Positions 45,070 to 53,663 are shown, numbered from the stretch's first letter. The stretch: DNA of 64,000 nt from Streptomyces sp. ISL-98 (GCF_018614055.1 NZ_JAGGPB010000034.1:248001-312000); one strand, 5' to 3'. Numbers and translations are program-made. The notes: generated by a model from the letters alone, not told the origin.

Positions 45070-45240
45070 TCAGCCGGAACCGATGGCGGGCCGCTCGGGG
45101 CGGCTGAGTGCGTTGCGCTGGAGGTCGTCCGGGGTGATGGGTTCGCCGCGGTAGAGCAGCGTCACGCCGTGCTCGGGGCAGTACGCGCCTTCGTGGTCCT
45201 CTACGGGAAACTCGTGCTCACCGAAAACGCACTCCGTCAT
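45070..45240 (-). CDS. Small phage protein, Cys/His-rich
   Basis: A 56-residue protein: MTECVFGEHEFPVEDHEGAYC, then PEHGVTLLYRGEPITPDDL. The C-x7-E...C-PEH spacing could bind one metal ion. Its ATG overlaps the stop of the upstream 59-residue gene. Unknown function. Confidence 0.6.
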   Translation of the reverse strand: MTECVFGEHEFPVEDHEGAYCPEHGVTLLYRGEPITPDDLQRNALSRPERPAIGSG

Positions 45241-45416
45241 CGCCGCGCCTCGCGCTCTGCCCGCCTCAGCCGGTCGCCGGTCACGCACCCGTCGAGACAG
45301 GTCGGGCAGTCTTGGGCGTGGGCCAGCAGCGCGCGGTACTCCGCGACCCCTCGCTCGGTGCTGCGGTACCCCGGGGTCTTGAACCTGTCGCTGACGGGCG
45401 CTGCGCGGGCGGTCAC
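45237..45416 (-). CDS. Small phage protein with CxxC-x3-C motif
   Basis: A 59-residue ORF from GTG 45416 (overlapping the upstream stop, GTGA) to a stop overlapping the next ATG. It contains a helix YRALLAHAQDCPTCLDGC and a basic C-terminus (RLRRAEREARR). The cysteine spacing is typical of small Streptomyces phage/plasmid proteins of unknown role. Confidence 0.65.
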   Translation of the reverse strand: MTARAAPVSDRFKTPGYRSTERGVAEYRALLAHAQDCPTCLDGCVTGDRLRRAEREARR

Positions 45417-45577
45417 TGCCTCTCACCCTCGTATCGCGGCCACTCAATGCGGTCGTAGGCGTGGTAGTGGTCGCCGTCGTGCCCCGCGCTCTCGGTGCAC
45501 CGCATGTGTGTGCCCGGCTTAGGGATCCAGCAGAGGCCGGGGATGTGTACGCGGCGCCCGGTCTGTGCGGCCCTCAC
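45413..45577 (-). CDS. Small phage protein with His-rich centre
   Basis: A 54-residue ORF starting with GTG 45577, overlapping the previous stop by 4 nt (GTGA). The sequence GLCWIPKPGTHMRC then HDGDHYHAYDRIEWP places two Cys and four His within 25 residues, suggesting zinc binding. Unknown function. Confidence 0.6.
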   Translation of the reverse strand: MRAAQTGRRVHIPGLCWIPKPGTHMRCTESAGHDGDHYHAYDRIEWPRYEGERQ

Positions 45578-45882
45578 GACTGGTGCCTCGCGGCGTCGGC
45601 GGCCGCAGCCTCGCGGCACGGCGCACACGCTGGGACAGGCATCGGCGGGCCCGAATTGGTCTCGCCCCACAGGGCGTCGAGCTCGGTGTCGGTAGGCCCG
45701 TTGTGCCAGTGGCACCACTTCCCCCGGGGCGAGCCTGCCTTACACCGAGGACAGGTGCATGCCGGGAACCCCGGCGATGCGGGCAACTGGTCTACGTCGC
45801 CCGGCACGACAGTGACCAGCCGACCGACGTTTCGTCGGCTCCCGTCCGCCCCTAGTCGATACACCTGCATTGTCATCGTCAT
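45574..45882 (-). CDS. Phage protein with Cys-rich zinc motif
   Basis: A 102-residue protein. The N-terminus is a short beta region (MTMTMQVYRLGADGSRRNVG). The centre has CTCPRCKAGSPRGKWCHWH and the C-terminus CAPCREAAAADAARH. Two CxxC pairs with a CHWH motif indicate zinc binding. It is the first gene of the leftward small-ORF cluster, starting opposite the XRE regulator. Start ATG 45882 or 45876. Confidence 0.65.
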   Translation of the reverse strand: MTMTMQVYRLGADGSRRNVGRLVTVVPGDVDQLPASPGFPACTCPRCKAGSPRGKWCHWHNGPTDTELDALWGETNSGPPMPVPACAPCREAAAADAARHQS

Positions 45883-45921
45883 GGCTGTCTCTCCGACCCG
45901 ACTCGGTTGGGAGACCCATCG

Positions 45922-45946
45922 TGAGAGTGATGTGCCGTCACTCTCA
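45922..45946. promoter_or_regulatory. Divergent operator between the small-ORF cluster and XRE regulator
   Basis: TGAGAGTGA (45922-45930) and TCACTCTCA (45938-45946) form a perfect 9-bp inverted repeat with a 7-bp centre, in the 99-bp divergent promoter region. It is a likely binding site for the adjacent regulator. Confidence 0.6.
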
Positions 45947-45981
45947 TACAGTCTTTTCGCTCCCGGGCGTATATTTCCGCC

Positions 45982-47025
45982 ATGAGCCGTCGGGGACTCT
46001 GGACAGACGTCAGGCTGCGCGCCGCATGGGCACGGGGTGACTGGGGTGCTGTCCTACGCGAGTACCGACGAGCCGCAGACATCTCCCAGGTGGCCCTCGA
46101 ATCGCTCATCGGCATGCCGCAGCCCCACATTTCGGCAATCGAGTCCGGCCGCAGGCAGGTGAAAACCGCCGAGGTACGGGCCCGCATCACTGAGGGGCTT
46201 CAGGTGCCGCAAGAGGTCATCGACGCTGGGCAGAGCGCGGCGTACGGCGAGTGGGAGCCGTCTCCCGAGCTGCGCGAGCGCATCGCGCACGGGCACCGGA
46301 CCGGCCGGACCGACCTACGTACGGCCGACTGGATCGGCGAAGTCCTCGCCACGCAGCGCCGGGCCGAGGACGAGATCGGCGGTATCGCTCTGTGGCCCGT
46401 CGTCCGCTCCCAAGTCGACGCGGTTACCCGCTTGATCCCTGGCACGTCCGGCCCGGCCGCCGACCGGCTCATGCTGCTCGCTGCCGAGCACGCGCACTGG
46501 CTGTCGTGGGTGGCATGGCAGAACAAGCAGCGCGGGCCGGCGCTTGCGTGGCTGGACGTGGCGCTCGGGTGGGCGGTCGATGGCGGGCATTCGGATATGG
46601 CGTCGTGGGTGCAGCGCGTGCGGGCGTATTACTGCCGCAGCCACGGTGACCCTGTGCGGGCGTTGCGCACCGCCGAGGCTGCTCGATCAGTGTCGGGGCT
46701 GTCGCCTGCGGCGGCTGCGGTGGCGGCGCATGAGGCGTCGCTCGCCGCGGCGGCGGTCGGCGAACGGGATCGGGCTACGCGTCTGGCCGATGATGCGTTT
46801 GTGCAGGCGGCGCGCGCTCCTGAAGAGTCGGACCGGCCGGGGTGGCTGTACTGGCTGACGCCCGAGCGGGCGAGCCTGCACTCGGCTGATGCGGCGTATG
46901 CCTGCCACCGCTGGCAGGCAGCGGCGGATCAGATACGGGACGCTCTTCCGGGACTCGACGGGTACCCGCGCGATCGGGCGCACTACCAGGACCTGTTGGA
47001 CGACGCTCTGCGCCGGGTCGGTTAG
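45982..47025 (+). CDS. XRE-family regulator with TPR-like C-terminal domain
   Basis: A 347-residue protein. Residues 20-80 form a helix-turn-helix (WGAVLREYRRAADISQVALESLIGMPQPHISAIESG in pieces). The rest is a helical array resembling the TPR-like sensor part of Streptomyces regulators (RALRTAEAARSVSGLSPAAAAVAAHEASLAAAAVG in pieces). Such proteins are often the repressor or activator of integrated elements. It is divergent from the small-ORF cluster, with the operator between. The 3' end overlaps the convergent gene by 4 nt. Confidence 0.85.
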   Translation: MSRRGLWTDVRLRAAWARGDWGAVLREYRRAADISQVALESLIGMPQPHISAIESGRRQVKTAEVRARITEGLQVPQEVIDAGQSAAYGEWEPSPELRERIAHGHRTGRTDLRTADWIGEVLATQRRAEDEIGGIALWPVVRSQVDAVTRLIPGTSGPAADRLMLLAAEHAHWLSWVAWQNKQRGPALAWLDVALGWAVDGGHSDMASWVQRVRAYYCRSHGDPVRALRTAEAARSVSGLSPAAAAVAAHEASLAAAAVGERDRATRLADDAFVQAARAPEESDRPGWLYWLTPERASLHSADAAYACHRWQAAADQIRDALPGLDGYPRDRAHYQDLLDDALRRVG

Positions 47026-47243
47026 TCCTCGTCGCCGGGCTGACGTGTTTTGACGATCACGATGTCTTGCCCGACCCGGTCGCGAACTGCCTTGACCATG
47101 TGGCCGATTGCCGGGCCGTAGCCGGGCTCGACCAGGTCGGCGGGAAACTCGAAGAGATCACGTTGCGGCTCGGCCGCAGGCTCGCAGTCGTCGTCGGTCA
47201 GGATGCGGTACGTGATCCACAGTTTGTACGGGTCGTCGCTCAT
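47022..47243 (-). CDS. Hypothetical phage protein
   Basis: A 73-residue acidic protein (MSDDPYKLWITYRILTDDD... FEFPADLVEPGYGPAIGHMV... VIVKTRQPGDED). The predicted beta-alpha mix has no motif I recognise. The ATG is at 47243, downstream of the late-operon terminator, so it needs its own promoter. Confidence 0.6.
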   Translation of the reverse strand: MSDDPYKLWITYRILTDDDCEPAAEPQRDLFEFPADLVEPGYGPAIGHMVKAVRDRVGQDIVIVKTRQPGDED

Positions 47244-47277
47244 GGCGCCGATCGTAGCGGCGGGGTCGGACATGGTG

Positions 47278-47307
47278 AGACCCCCGGGGGTCGGGCCCCG
47301 GGGGTCT
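47278..47307 (-). terminator. Late operon terminator
   Basis: AGACCCCCGGGG (47278-47289) and CCCCGGGGGTCT (47296-47307) form a perfect 12-bp stem with a 6-nt loop, 40 nt beyond the last late gene. Confidence 0.8.
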
Positions 47308-47347
47308 GATCGACAGCGTACCGGTCGCTGGTCGTCGATGCCTGGGT

Positions 47348-48046
47348 TCACGGGTACTGGCGGCGTTGCGGGTCCAAGCCCAGCGACAACGTCCGCTGCT
47401 GCGGCGCCGGGTCAGGATCAGGCGCCCCATCTCGGCGGCAGACCAGCGCGTCCGGGTCGTAGTCCGGGGTCTGCCACGAGTACCCGTCCGGGCACGACTG
47501 CCCGGCGGGCCCGGCCGGCCCTTCCTCGCCCCGAGGACCAGGCACAGTGGAGTCCGCACCTGAACGCCCGGCTGGCCCCTCGGGACCCATCGGGCCGGGG
47601 ACAGTGGAGTCGGAACCCGGCTGCCCCGGCCGTCCCGGTTCACCAGGCAAGCCTCGTGCAGGCGTAATGGTCGGTGCGGGCATGCCCGGCTCGCCGCGGT
47701 CACCCTTCGCCCCCTTCTCACCTTGCGGGCCAGGTATCGGCACCGGCACCTCGGTGCGATCCGGCAGATCCTCCACGGCCTTGGACGGATCCGGGGCGCG
47801 CGGCGTCTGGCCCTCCGCTTCGATCTGCGCCCGCAGGACTCGCACGTCCCCGGCGAGCGTCGAGACCGCGTCACCGCGTCGGTTCGCTTCGGCGATGGCC
47901 TGCTCTCGCGCTGCGGTCTCAGCGTCGATCCGCAGCCACACCAGGACGATCGCCCCAGACAGTACGGCGAGGACCGCGGTGACGGCCAGGGATCGCCAGC
48001 GTCGGGCGAGGACGCTTTCGGATCGGTGGTGCCGGGTGCGGGTCAC
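47348..48046 (-). CDS. Phage collagen-like membrane-anchored protein
   Basis: A 232-residue protein with a cytoplasmic basic N-terminus, one transmembrane helix (about 20-38), a helical stretch (43-80), and then Gly-X-Y triplets (about 104-182: GPQGEKGAKGDRGEPG..., GEPGRPGQPG..., GPMGPEGPAG) interrupted by the repeated SDSTVPGP spacer. A C-terminal Cys-containing tail follows (CPDGYSWQTPDYDPDALVC). Collagen-like repeats trimerise and are common in phage tail fibres, but this one has a membrane anchor and sits in the lysis module. Start GTG 48046 overlaps the previous stop. Confidence 0.8.
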   Translation of the reverse strand: MTRTRHHRSESVLARRWRSLAVTAVLAVLSGAIVLVWLRIDAETAAREQAIAEANRRGDAVSTLAGDVRVLRAQIEAEGQTPRAPDPSKAVEDLPDRTEVPVPIPGPQGEKGAKGDRGEPGMPAPTITPARGLPGEPGRPGQPGSDSTVPGPMGPEGPAGRSGADSTVPGPRGEEGPAGPAGQSCPDGYSWQTPDYDPDALVCRRDGAPDPDPAPQQRTLSLGLDPQRRQYP

Positions 48047-48348
48047 GGGGTCGGCCCTCCTAGGGCGGCGATCTGTCGGTCACGGTCGGCGATCTGCGCT
48101 TCAAGCTGCTCGATCTCTGCCTGGAGTTGCGCCTTGTCGGAGTAGGCCGCAGTCAGTGCGGTCTCGGCTGCGGCAAGTTTGGCTTCCAGCCCAAGGCGCT
48201 CTGCCTGCAATCGGTCGAGGAGCCCGCCGTAGCCAGTCATCACCACGCCCTGGTGCGAGCCACGGTGGCCGATCCATGCGGCCGTGGCCGCTGCGAGCCC
48301 GACCGCGATGGTTCCAACGGCGCCGAGCGTCGCAACGTCCACGTGCAT
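48043..48348 (-). CDS. Membrane-anchored coiled-coil protein of the lysis module
   Basis: A 101-residue protein with one N-terminal transmembrane helix (about 7-27) and a long coiled coil from about 43 to 95 (LQAERLGLEAKLAAAETAL, AQLQAEIEQLEAQIADRDRQI). The size and position next to the holin suggest a lysis accessory protein such as a second holin or a spanin-like bridge, although the host has no outer membrane. Unknown function. Confidence 0.65.
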   Translation of the reverse strand: MHVDVATLGAVGTIAVGLAAATAAWIGHRGSHQGVVMTGYGGLLDRLQAERLGLEAKLAAAETALTAAYSDKAQLQAEIEQLEAQIADRDRQIAALGGPTP

Positions 48349-48358
48349 ACCTCCTTGG

Positions 48359-48583
48359 TCAGACGCTCGCCGGGCCCCGCGGCGTGTGCCGGGCCTGGTA
48401 ACCGGCGAGCCAGGTCAGTGCGGTCGGAACCAGCGGGATGGCGACGGCCTGGAGCCAAACCGGCAGCGGCCCGAGCAAACTGCTGTCTGCGGCAACCGCG
48501 TTGAGGACGGCGAGCACAAGGCCGACGACGAACGTCATCGCGCTCGCGGCCTTCACCTTGGCTTCGGTGGGTGCGTTGGACAT
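48359..48583 (-). CDS. Holin
   Basis: A 74-residue protein with two transmembrane helices (about 14-33 and 43-62), a short charged N-terminus and polar C-terminal tail (ARHTPRGPASV), as in class II holins. It lies 15 nt downstream of the amidase stop. It should form holes in the membrane that release the amidase at lysis. Called from topology and position. Confidence 0.75.
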   Translation of the reverse strand: MSNAPTEAKVKAASAMTFVVGLVLAVLNAVAADSSLLGPLPVWLQAVAIPLVPTALTWLAGYQARHTPRGPASV

Positions 48584-48598
48584 GAGGGGTCCCTTCGG

Positions 48599-49528
48599 TT
48601 AGTTCGCCAGCCGGGCGGCGAGCTTGTCTGCGACGAGGTCCGCGAGGCGGGCCATCTGGGCGTCGGTGAGGCCAACGGTCTCCAGCTGGCCGACCGTGGC
48701 GGCGAGCTCGGTGACGGTCTTCTGGGTGGCGCGGGTGCGCGCGTTGGTGTCCTTCTCGTAGGAGTCGAGCCGCCACGTCGGGTTGGTCTCCGTGTCGGGG
48801 GCGTCTTTCGGTGCGGTGATGGCGTCCTTTTGCACCACCGCTTTGAAGGCGTGCGTGTTGATCCCGTCGGCGATCGCCGTCTTGATCCACGTCTTGTCGT
48901 CGGCACTCAGGGCCATGTCGTCCTCCGGGGGCTGGTTATTGTCGAGGCGGGCGGCGACCCGGCCGCGCATCGTCTGCATCGTGAAGCCGCGGGGGTCGAC
49001 TTTCCCCGGCTGCCATTCGAGGTGGCCGATGACCGACCCGGCCCCCCACCCGTGGTGGCGGCAGATCGCGGCGGACGCCCGCTCGATAGCGTCGAGTTGC
49101 GCCGACGGCCACGGGTCTGCGCCGTCGCCGAGGTTGATGCACTCGAACCCGTAGAAGTGCCGGTTGCCGTCGGTGTCGGTCTCGTTGTCCGCCGGGAGGG
49201 CCGTCTCGTCGATGACGGCCTGGAGGACGTCCCCGTCCCCGAGGCCGGCGTGGTTGGTGCGCCCGTACCCGACAAGGTGGATGACGCCCTGCTTGTCGAT
49301 GACGCCGTGGCACAGCGGGCCGGGCAGGGAACTGTGGCCGTCGCGGCACAGGGCCACACTGTTGGCGGTTCCCGACGTGACGGTGTGGTGAATCATCACG
49401 CCGTGCACAGGGCCCCAGGGGCCCTTGTGGTTGCGGTTGTGGGTCTCCCAGTTGCCGACCTCGACGACCGTCAGGCCCTCGGCGCGCAGGATCGCAGCGA
49501 GCTGCGAGGCTGCCATCGGGGAGGCCAC
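48599..49528 (-). CDS. N-acetylmuramoyl-L-alanine amidase (endolysin)
   Basis: A 309-residue peptidoglycan hydrolase. Amidase_2 (PGRP-like) domain in residues 20-195: the first zinc His pair in VMIHHTV (H47/H48), central ECINLGDG, second ligand in IGHLEWQPGK and the acidic ligand in KVDPRG. The C-terminal part (about 205-309) is helical without a recognised LysM/SH3 motif and resembles a cell-wall or membrane-attachment region (VTELAATVGQLETVGLTDAQMARLADLV in pieces). Start GTG 49528; cleaves the host wall at lysis. Confidence 0.92.
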   Translation of the reverse strand: MASPMAASQLAAILRAEGLTVVEVGNWETHNRNHKGPWGPVHGVMIHHTVTSGTANSVALCRDGHSSLPGPLCHGVIDKQGVIHLVGYGRTNHAGLGDGDVLQAVIDETALPADNETDTDGNRHFYGFECINLGDGADPWPSAQLDAIERASAAICRHHGWGAGSVIGHLEWQPGKVDPRGFTMQTMRGRVAARLDNNQPPEDDMALSADDKTWIKTAIADGINTHAFKAVVQKDAITAPKDAPDTETNPTWRLDSYEKDTNARTRATQKTVTELAATVGQLETVGLTDAQMARLADLVADKLAARLAN

Positions 49529-49529
49529 G

Positions 49530-49751
49530 TCACGCCTCCAGGTTCGTGGCGGCGATCACGTTCTTGGACAGCTGCGTCATCACGCCAATGCGGGCATCGA
49601 GGCTGTCGCGCAGCTCCTCTACGACGCTCTGCTCGGTCAGCCCCGGCAGCGGGCCGCCAGCGCCAACGGTGACCTGAATGAGCAGCGTCAGCCCGGTCTC
49701 GTTCGGGCCGTCGGCCTGGAGGCGGTAGTGCGGGTACGGGGTGTCGGCCAT
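49530..49751 (-). CDS. Hypothetical phage protein upstream of the endolysin
   Basis: A 73-residue protein (MADTPYPHYRLQADGPNETGLTLLIQ..., then EQSVVEELRDSLDARIGV). A beta half is followed by a helix. Its stop is 1 nt from the endolysin start, so the two are coupled. Possibly a small tail or lysis factor. Confidence 0.6.
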   Translation of the reverse strand: MADTPYPHYRLQADGPNETGLTLLIQVTVGAGGPLPGLTEQSVVEELRDSLDARIGVMTQLSKNVIAATNLEA

Positions 49752-49761
49752 GAGGGGCTCC

Positions 49762-50277
49762 TTATGCGATGCGGCGGACGATCATGATTGATCCGGCTCC
49801 GAGCCGGGTCGCGGTCGCGTCCGAGGTGGTCTGCGCCCACTGGACGGCCAGCGTTCCCGCGCTGGTCGTGGTGACGATGGCCTCCTCTTGTGCGAGGCAC
49901 TGGTTGGAGGCGGAGTTGCGGGTGCCGTAGCTGACGGACGTGGTGAAGGCGTGGACACCGAACCTCGACGTGGTGGCGGCGGTGGCGTCCGTGGCGGCAG
50001 ACCCGGCACCTTGGGCGGAGCGGTTACCAGTGGCTCCCGACGGGACGGTCCACGCCGTCTTGAACCCGGCGGTCGAGATCGCCGCGTAGTGGAGATACAT
50101 GATCACGTGGTAGACCGCGTTGGCCTCCAACTCCGTCGTCAGGTCCGTGTCGTCCGCAAACGTCGTCGTCGCGCTGCGGTCCTCGTGCGCGGTCTTCCAC
50201 TTCTCCTGCGGCAACATGGACTGGTAGACGCCTGCACTCATGCGCCGGCCCGAAGCGATCGTCGGGTACCTGGACAC
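49762..50277 (-). CDS. Phage structural protein, tail-tip region
   Basis: A 171-residue beta-rich protein (DLTTELEANAVYHVIMYLHYAAIS, FKTAWTVPSG, AGTLAVQWAQTTSDATATRLGAGSIMIVRRIA in part). The pattern 'tolerates small-molecule-like beta sandwich with LAVQWAQ..S....T.L..GS.M...R' is common in Streptomyces phage tail-associated proteins. Probably a minor tail or decoration protein located after the tail-tip gene. Confidence 0.65.
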   Translation of the reverse strand: MSRYPTIASGRRMSAGVYQSMLPQEKWKTAHEDRSATTTFADDTDLTTELEANAVYHVIMYLHYAAISTAGFKTAWTVPSGATGNRSAQGAGSAATDATAATTSRFGVHAFTTSVSYGTRNSASNQCLAQEEAIVTTTSAGTLAVQWAQTTSDATATRLGAGSIMIVRRIA

Positions 50278-50286
50278 TGGGGCCTC

Positions 50287-53133
50287 CTACAAGGCTGCGA
50301 TGGGCGGGTTGGCGAGCCAGACATCAGCCCCGGCGGAGTGGGCCTTCGTGATGCCGTTGACGGAGCGGGTTACGCCGAGGGTCTGCGGGTCGAGGAGCGA
50401 GAACTCGGCAAAGCTGACGGATGGGTTGACGTTGGTGATGCCGCTGAGACCCGACGCGGATACGCCAACGGAGCCGCTGGACACGGTGTTCGACGTGACC
50501 GTGCGGTCGATGTGCCAGAAGTCCTCATCCGGTTCGGCCGCCCCGTCCGCCCAGACGCGGCCGCGGACCCTGTGTCCGTCCAGGCGTGCGCGGAGCCAGA
50601 ACACGGCGCCGGCCGTGTAGGTGAGCCCGGTGTTGACCTGTGCGCCGATCTCTGTGGCCACGTTGGTCACCACGATGTACACGTTGGAGTCGGTACGGAA
50701 GTGCAGGCGGCAGCGGTAGAACGCGGTACTGCTGGCGTGGCGCAGGAGGACGCCAGGCACGAACGATGTGCCGGTCGAAACTTGCCCAGGCGAGATGGAC
50801 GCCAGCACTTCACAGTTGCGGACGTCGTCGACGAGCAGCTGCCGGCGCACGAGTTCGGGGTTGGCGGCGAGCGTGAGGACGCCTGCGGTGCCGTCGACAG
50901 TGCGGTCGGACGCGGCGCCGGTGAGCTCGGTCCATGCCTGCCCCGTGTCCGCGATGCCCCATGTGTTCGTCTCGGTGCGGGTGAAGGCGTCGTAGCCCTT
51001 GGACGTGACGTAGGTGACGGTCATGACCTCGCCGCCCACCCGGATGTCGAAGGGCGGGTCGTCGTCGTCCGTGGTCCACAGGCCGGTTTCGCCGTCGGCG
51101 GGGGTGACGTCGATGGTGGTGGCGCTCGACGTGATGTCGGAGTAGAGAACGCTGCCGTCGGTGTCGGCCCGGCCGTAGACGTCGTCGTCGGCGGTCGTCA
51201 CCCGCCAGGGGCTTTCCGGCCCGCAGTTGAAGGTGACCTGGTGCTGGAAGTGGTCGATCGTCTCGCTGTAGCCGAGGGCCATGAGTGAGATGTCGTCGGT
51301 GGGCGGGACAGGTAGGGGCCCTTCAAGGACGATGCGGTCCCCCGGCCGGACCGTGAGCACCTGTGCGCGCAGCGCCGGGTTCGTGGTGAACGGGGAGCGG
51401 GCGAGGTTGATGCTGATCTGCGGGTAGCGGGCCTCGTCCACCGTGCCGAGGTGGAGACGCCAACCGGCTTGGTCGGCAAGGTCGTCGTCTGACTCGACGT
51501 TGACGGTGACGGGGTCGCCGTACTCGCCGATGCCCTCGGGCGGGTCGGCCGTAGACATGGCGCCCTCGGTGACTTCCGCCCGCTCGGTGACGCTGGTGTC
51601 GCTGTTCGTGACGTCGACGACGTTCTTCACGAACGACAGGTCATCGACTGGCTTCGGCACCTGCGACAGGTGGGCGCCCGTGTACGACAGCGTCAGGGTG
51701 GGGTCCTGGTTGTACAGGGTGGTCCGCGGCCGGTAGCCAAGCCCCAGAGCACTGCGCGCCTCGTACATGATCCCGAGGTCAGTCGTCTCGCACTCCTGGA
51801 GCCGCTCCACCGCCTTCGTACGCGGCTCCGGGCCCATCGCCGACGAGTCCGTCAGCGTCAGCCCCAGGTTCTCGAACGCCACCCTCGCCTCGGCGCATAC
51901 CCGCTGGAAGCGCGCGCCGGCCGTCTCCCCGGACGGGTCGAGGCGCTCCCCGAGGTCCGTCACGGCGGTGACGCTGTTCCACAGGGCGACGTGGCCGATG
52001 GTGCCGTCGGGCAGGCCGCGGGTGCCGAGTGGGCCGATGACGCCGACCGTGGCGGGGCACATCGATATCGACGTGACGCGCGCCAACGTGGAGAGGTTCT
52101 GCGTGTCCGTGACGGAATCTGCGTCGGTGGCGTTGACCCCCAGTGTGCGGATGGCTCGGTCGATGCCGGTGCCGTTTTGCTGGAGTTCGACGGAGACGCG
52201 CAGGTGCTTGCCGCGCACGTCAAGGCTGTGGGCGAGCTCGCCGCCGAGGAGGGCCCCGTCAGGGTCCAGGGCGCGGAGAGTCAGGGTGTTGGTGCTGGTG
52301 TAGTACAGCTCCCAGTAGGCGGTTCCGGCGTCGTCCTGCTGAATGCGGCAGATGACCTTGCCTTCGTCGGCCCCGTCGTCGGGGACGTGCAGCAGGAAGC
52401 GGAGCTGCGTGGAGCCGATTGTGTATTCGGGCAGGCGGCCGACGAACGAGGCGTCCGTCATGGTCGGCAGGGGGTCGGAGGAACCGAATCCCGAGTAGGT
52501 CGCGAGCTCCGGGGTTCCGCTGATGGTCATGGCCGGGATGTTCGTGGTGGCGGATGCGATGCTGCGGGATGCGGCGATGTCCTCGCACGGCCAGTACGCG
52601 ATCGGTGTGGGGCTGAGCGCCGATATGCCGCGCCGCAGGACGCTGGTCGTCGGCGGCCGGCCGCGCTGGAGGCGGGCGAGGATGCCCATGGCTTCGACGT
52701 CGCACCAGATGTCGTTGCCGGTGGTGTCCCAGTCCTGCGGCCAGTCGCTGACTTCGCCCCAGAATCTGTAGTCCTTGAGGTTCGTCGGGCCGGGCACGCT
52801 CACGCGGAGCTGCACATTGCGGGACAACGTGCCGTAGTAAGGGCCGGTCGGGTTCCTGGGCGAGAAACGTCCGTCGCGGTTGTTCAGCTGGAAACGACAC
52901 CGGCCGGGCTCCACAGTGGAACCGGCGCTGGACCGGCCGCCGCTGATCTCGACATGGCCGCCGCCGTCTCGGGTCAGGACGTACCCGGTGATGTCCACCC
53001 ACGCGCCGGCCACGTACAGCTCCACGGTGAGCGGCTCACCGTTGGAGTACTCGCCGGACGGCCGGGCGGGGCCGGGCAGGTTGGCGTATCGGCGCTTCCA
53101 CGCCGTGACGCGTGCTGCGAGACCGCCGGGCAT
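50287..53133 (-). CDS. Minor tail / tail-tip protein
   Basis: A 948-residue protein. The N-terminal part (about 30-175) resembles distal-tail proteins (VELYVAGAWVDITGYV; CRFQLNNRDGRFSPRNPTGPYYG in two pieces; FWGEVSDWPQDWD). Residues about 190-400 look like a concanavalin-type lectin domain. The middle, with RTTLYNQDPTLTLSYTGAHL, matches siphophage tip proteins, and the end (about 745-930) is another beta-sandwich that could bind host sugars. It builds the adsorption apparatus. It sits between the tape measure block and the lysis genes. Confidence 0.82.
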   Translation of the reverse strand: MPGGLAARVTAWKRRYANLPGPARPSGEYSNGEPLTVELYVAGAWVDITGYVLTRDGGGHVEISGGRSSAGSTVEPGRCRFQLNNRDGRFSPRNPTGPYYGTLSRNVQLRVSVPGPTNLKDYRFWGEVSDWPQDWDTTGNDIWCDVEAMGILARLQRGRPPTTSVLRRGISALSPTPIAYWPCEDIAASRSIASATTNIPAMTISGTPELATYSGFGSSDPLPTMTDASFVGRLPEYTIGSTQLRFLLHVPDDGADEGKVICRIQQDDAGTAYWELYYTSTNTLTLRALDPDGALLGGELAHSLDVRGKHLRVSVELQQNGTGIDRAIRTLGVNATDADSVTDTQNLSTLARVTSISMCPATVGVIGPLGTRGLPDGTIGHVALWNSVTAVTDLGERLDPSGETAGARFQRVCAEARVAFENLGLTLTDSSAMGPEPRTKAVERLQECETTDLGIMYEARSALGLGYRPRTTLYNQDPTLTLSYTGAHLSQVPKPVDDLSFVKNVVDVTNSDTSVTERAEVTEGAMSTADPPEGIGEYGDPVTVNVESDDDLADQAGWRLHLGTVDEARYPQISINLARSPFTTNPALRAQVLTVRPGDRIVLEGPLPVPPTDDISLMALGYSETIDHFQHQVTFNCGPESPWRVTTADDDVYGRADTDGSVLYSDITSSATTIDVTPADGETGLWTTDDDDPPFDIRVGGEVMTVTYVTSKGYDAFTRTETNTWGIADTGQAWTELTGAASDRTVDGTAGVLTLAANPELVRRQLLVDDVRNCEVLASISPGQVSTGTSFVPGVLLRHASSTAFYRCRLHFRTDSNVYIVVTNVATEIGAQVNTGLTYTAGAVFWLRARLDGHRVRGRVWADGAAEPDEDFWHIDRTVTSNTVSSGSVGVSASGLSGITNVNPSVSFAEFSLLDPQTLGVTRSVNGITKAHSAGADVWLANPPIAAL

Positions 53134-53136
53134 CGG

Positions 53137-53646
53137 TCAGCCCACCTCGCTGAAGATGATCCAACAGCGCAGGTCCACGGCCGTCGTCGGCGTCGTGGCC
53201 CGCACCCGCAAGAACTTGCTGACGGCGACGATGGGGCGCTCGTCGGGCATCCACTGCCACGCGTGCGTCAGCGCCGAGTTCCCGGCGGTCGAGTCGAGGG
53301 CCACCGCGTCGAATGTACGGCTGGCGGTGGTGCTGCCCTCAGCGGTGGCCGTGTAGCCCGTCGCTGACGTGCCGAGGGTGAGCAGCGACGCCGTGCCGTT
53401 GGGGTCCAGGTTCTGCACGCCGGACGCGGCGTGCGCTGTGACCGTCGCGGCGACGTCCGTCTGAAGAAGCTCGATGACGCCGTCCGCACCGGGGGCGTCG
53501 TCGGCGGTGAATCCCCAGCTGATGAGCTGGATCTGGCGCGTGCTCGGGGTGGCGAGCTGAAGCATCGTCTTGATGGCCGTGCCGGTGGTCACCGACGCCT
53601 GCGCGGCGGTGGTCGGCATCGGCCCGTTCCACACCTTGTAGGGCAT
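53137..53646 (-). CDS. Phage minor structural protein
   Basis: A 169-residue beta-rich protein (TRQIQLISWGFTADD, DGVIELLQTDVAATVTAH, ...LRVRATTPTTAVDLRCWIIFSEVG in part). Location between the tape measure and tail-tip genes suggests a distal tail component. No motif recognised. Confidence 0.65.
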   Translation of the reverse strand: MPYKVWNGPMPTTAAQASVTTGTAIKTMLQLATPSTRQIQLISWGFTADDAPGADGVIELLQTDVAATVTAHAASGVQNLDPNGTASLLTLGTSATGYTATAEGSTTASRTFDAVALDSTAGNSALTHAWQWMPDERPIVAVSKFLRVRATTPTTAVDLRCWIIFSEVG

Positions 53647-53663
53647 CTGCTGTTCTCCTTCTG

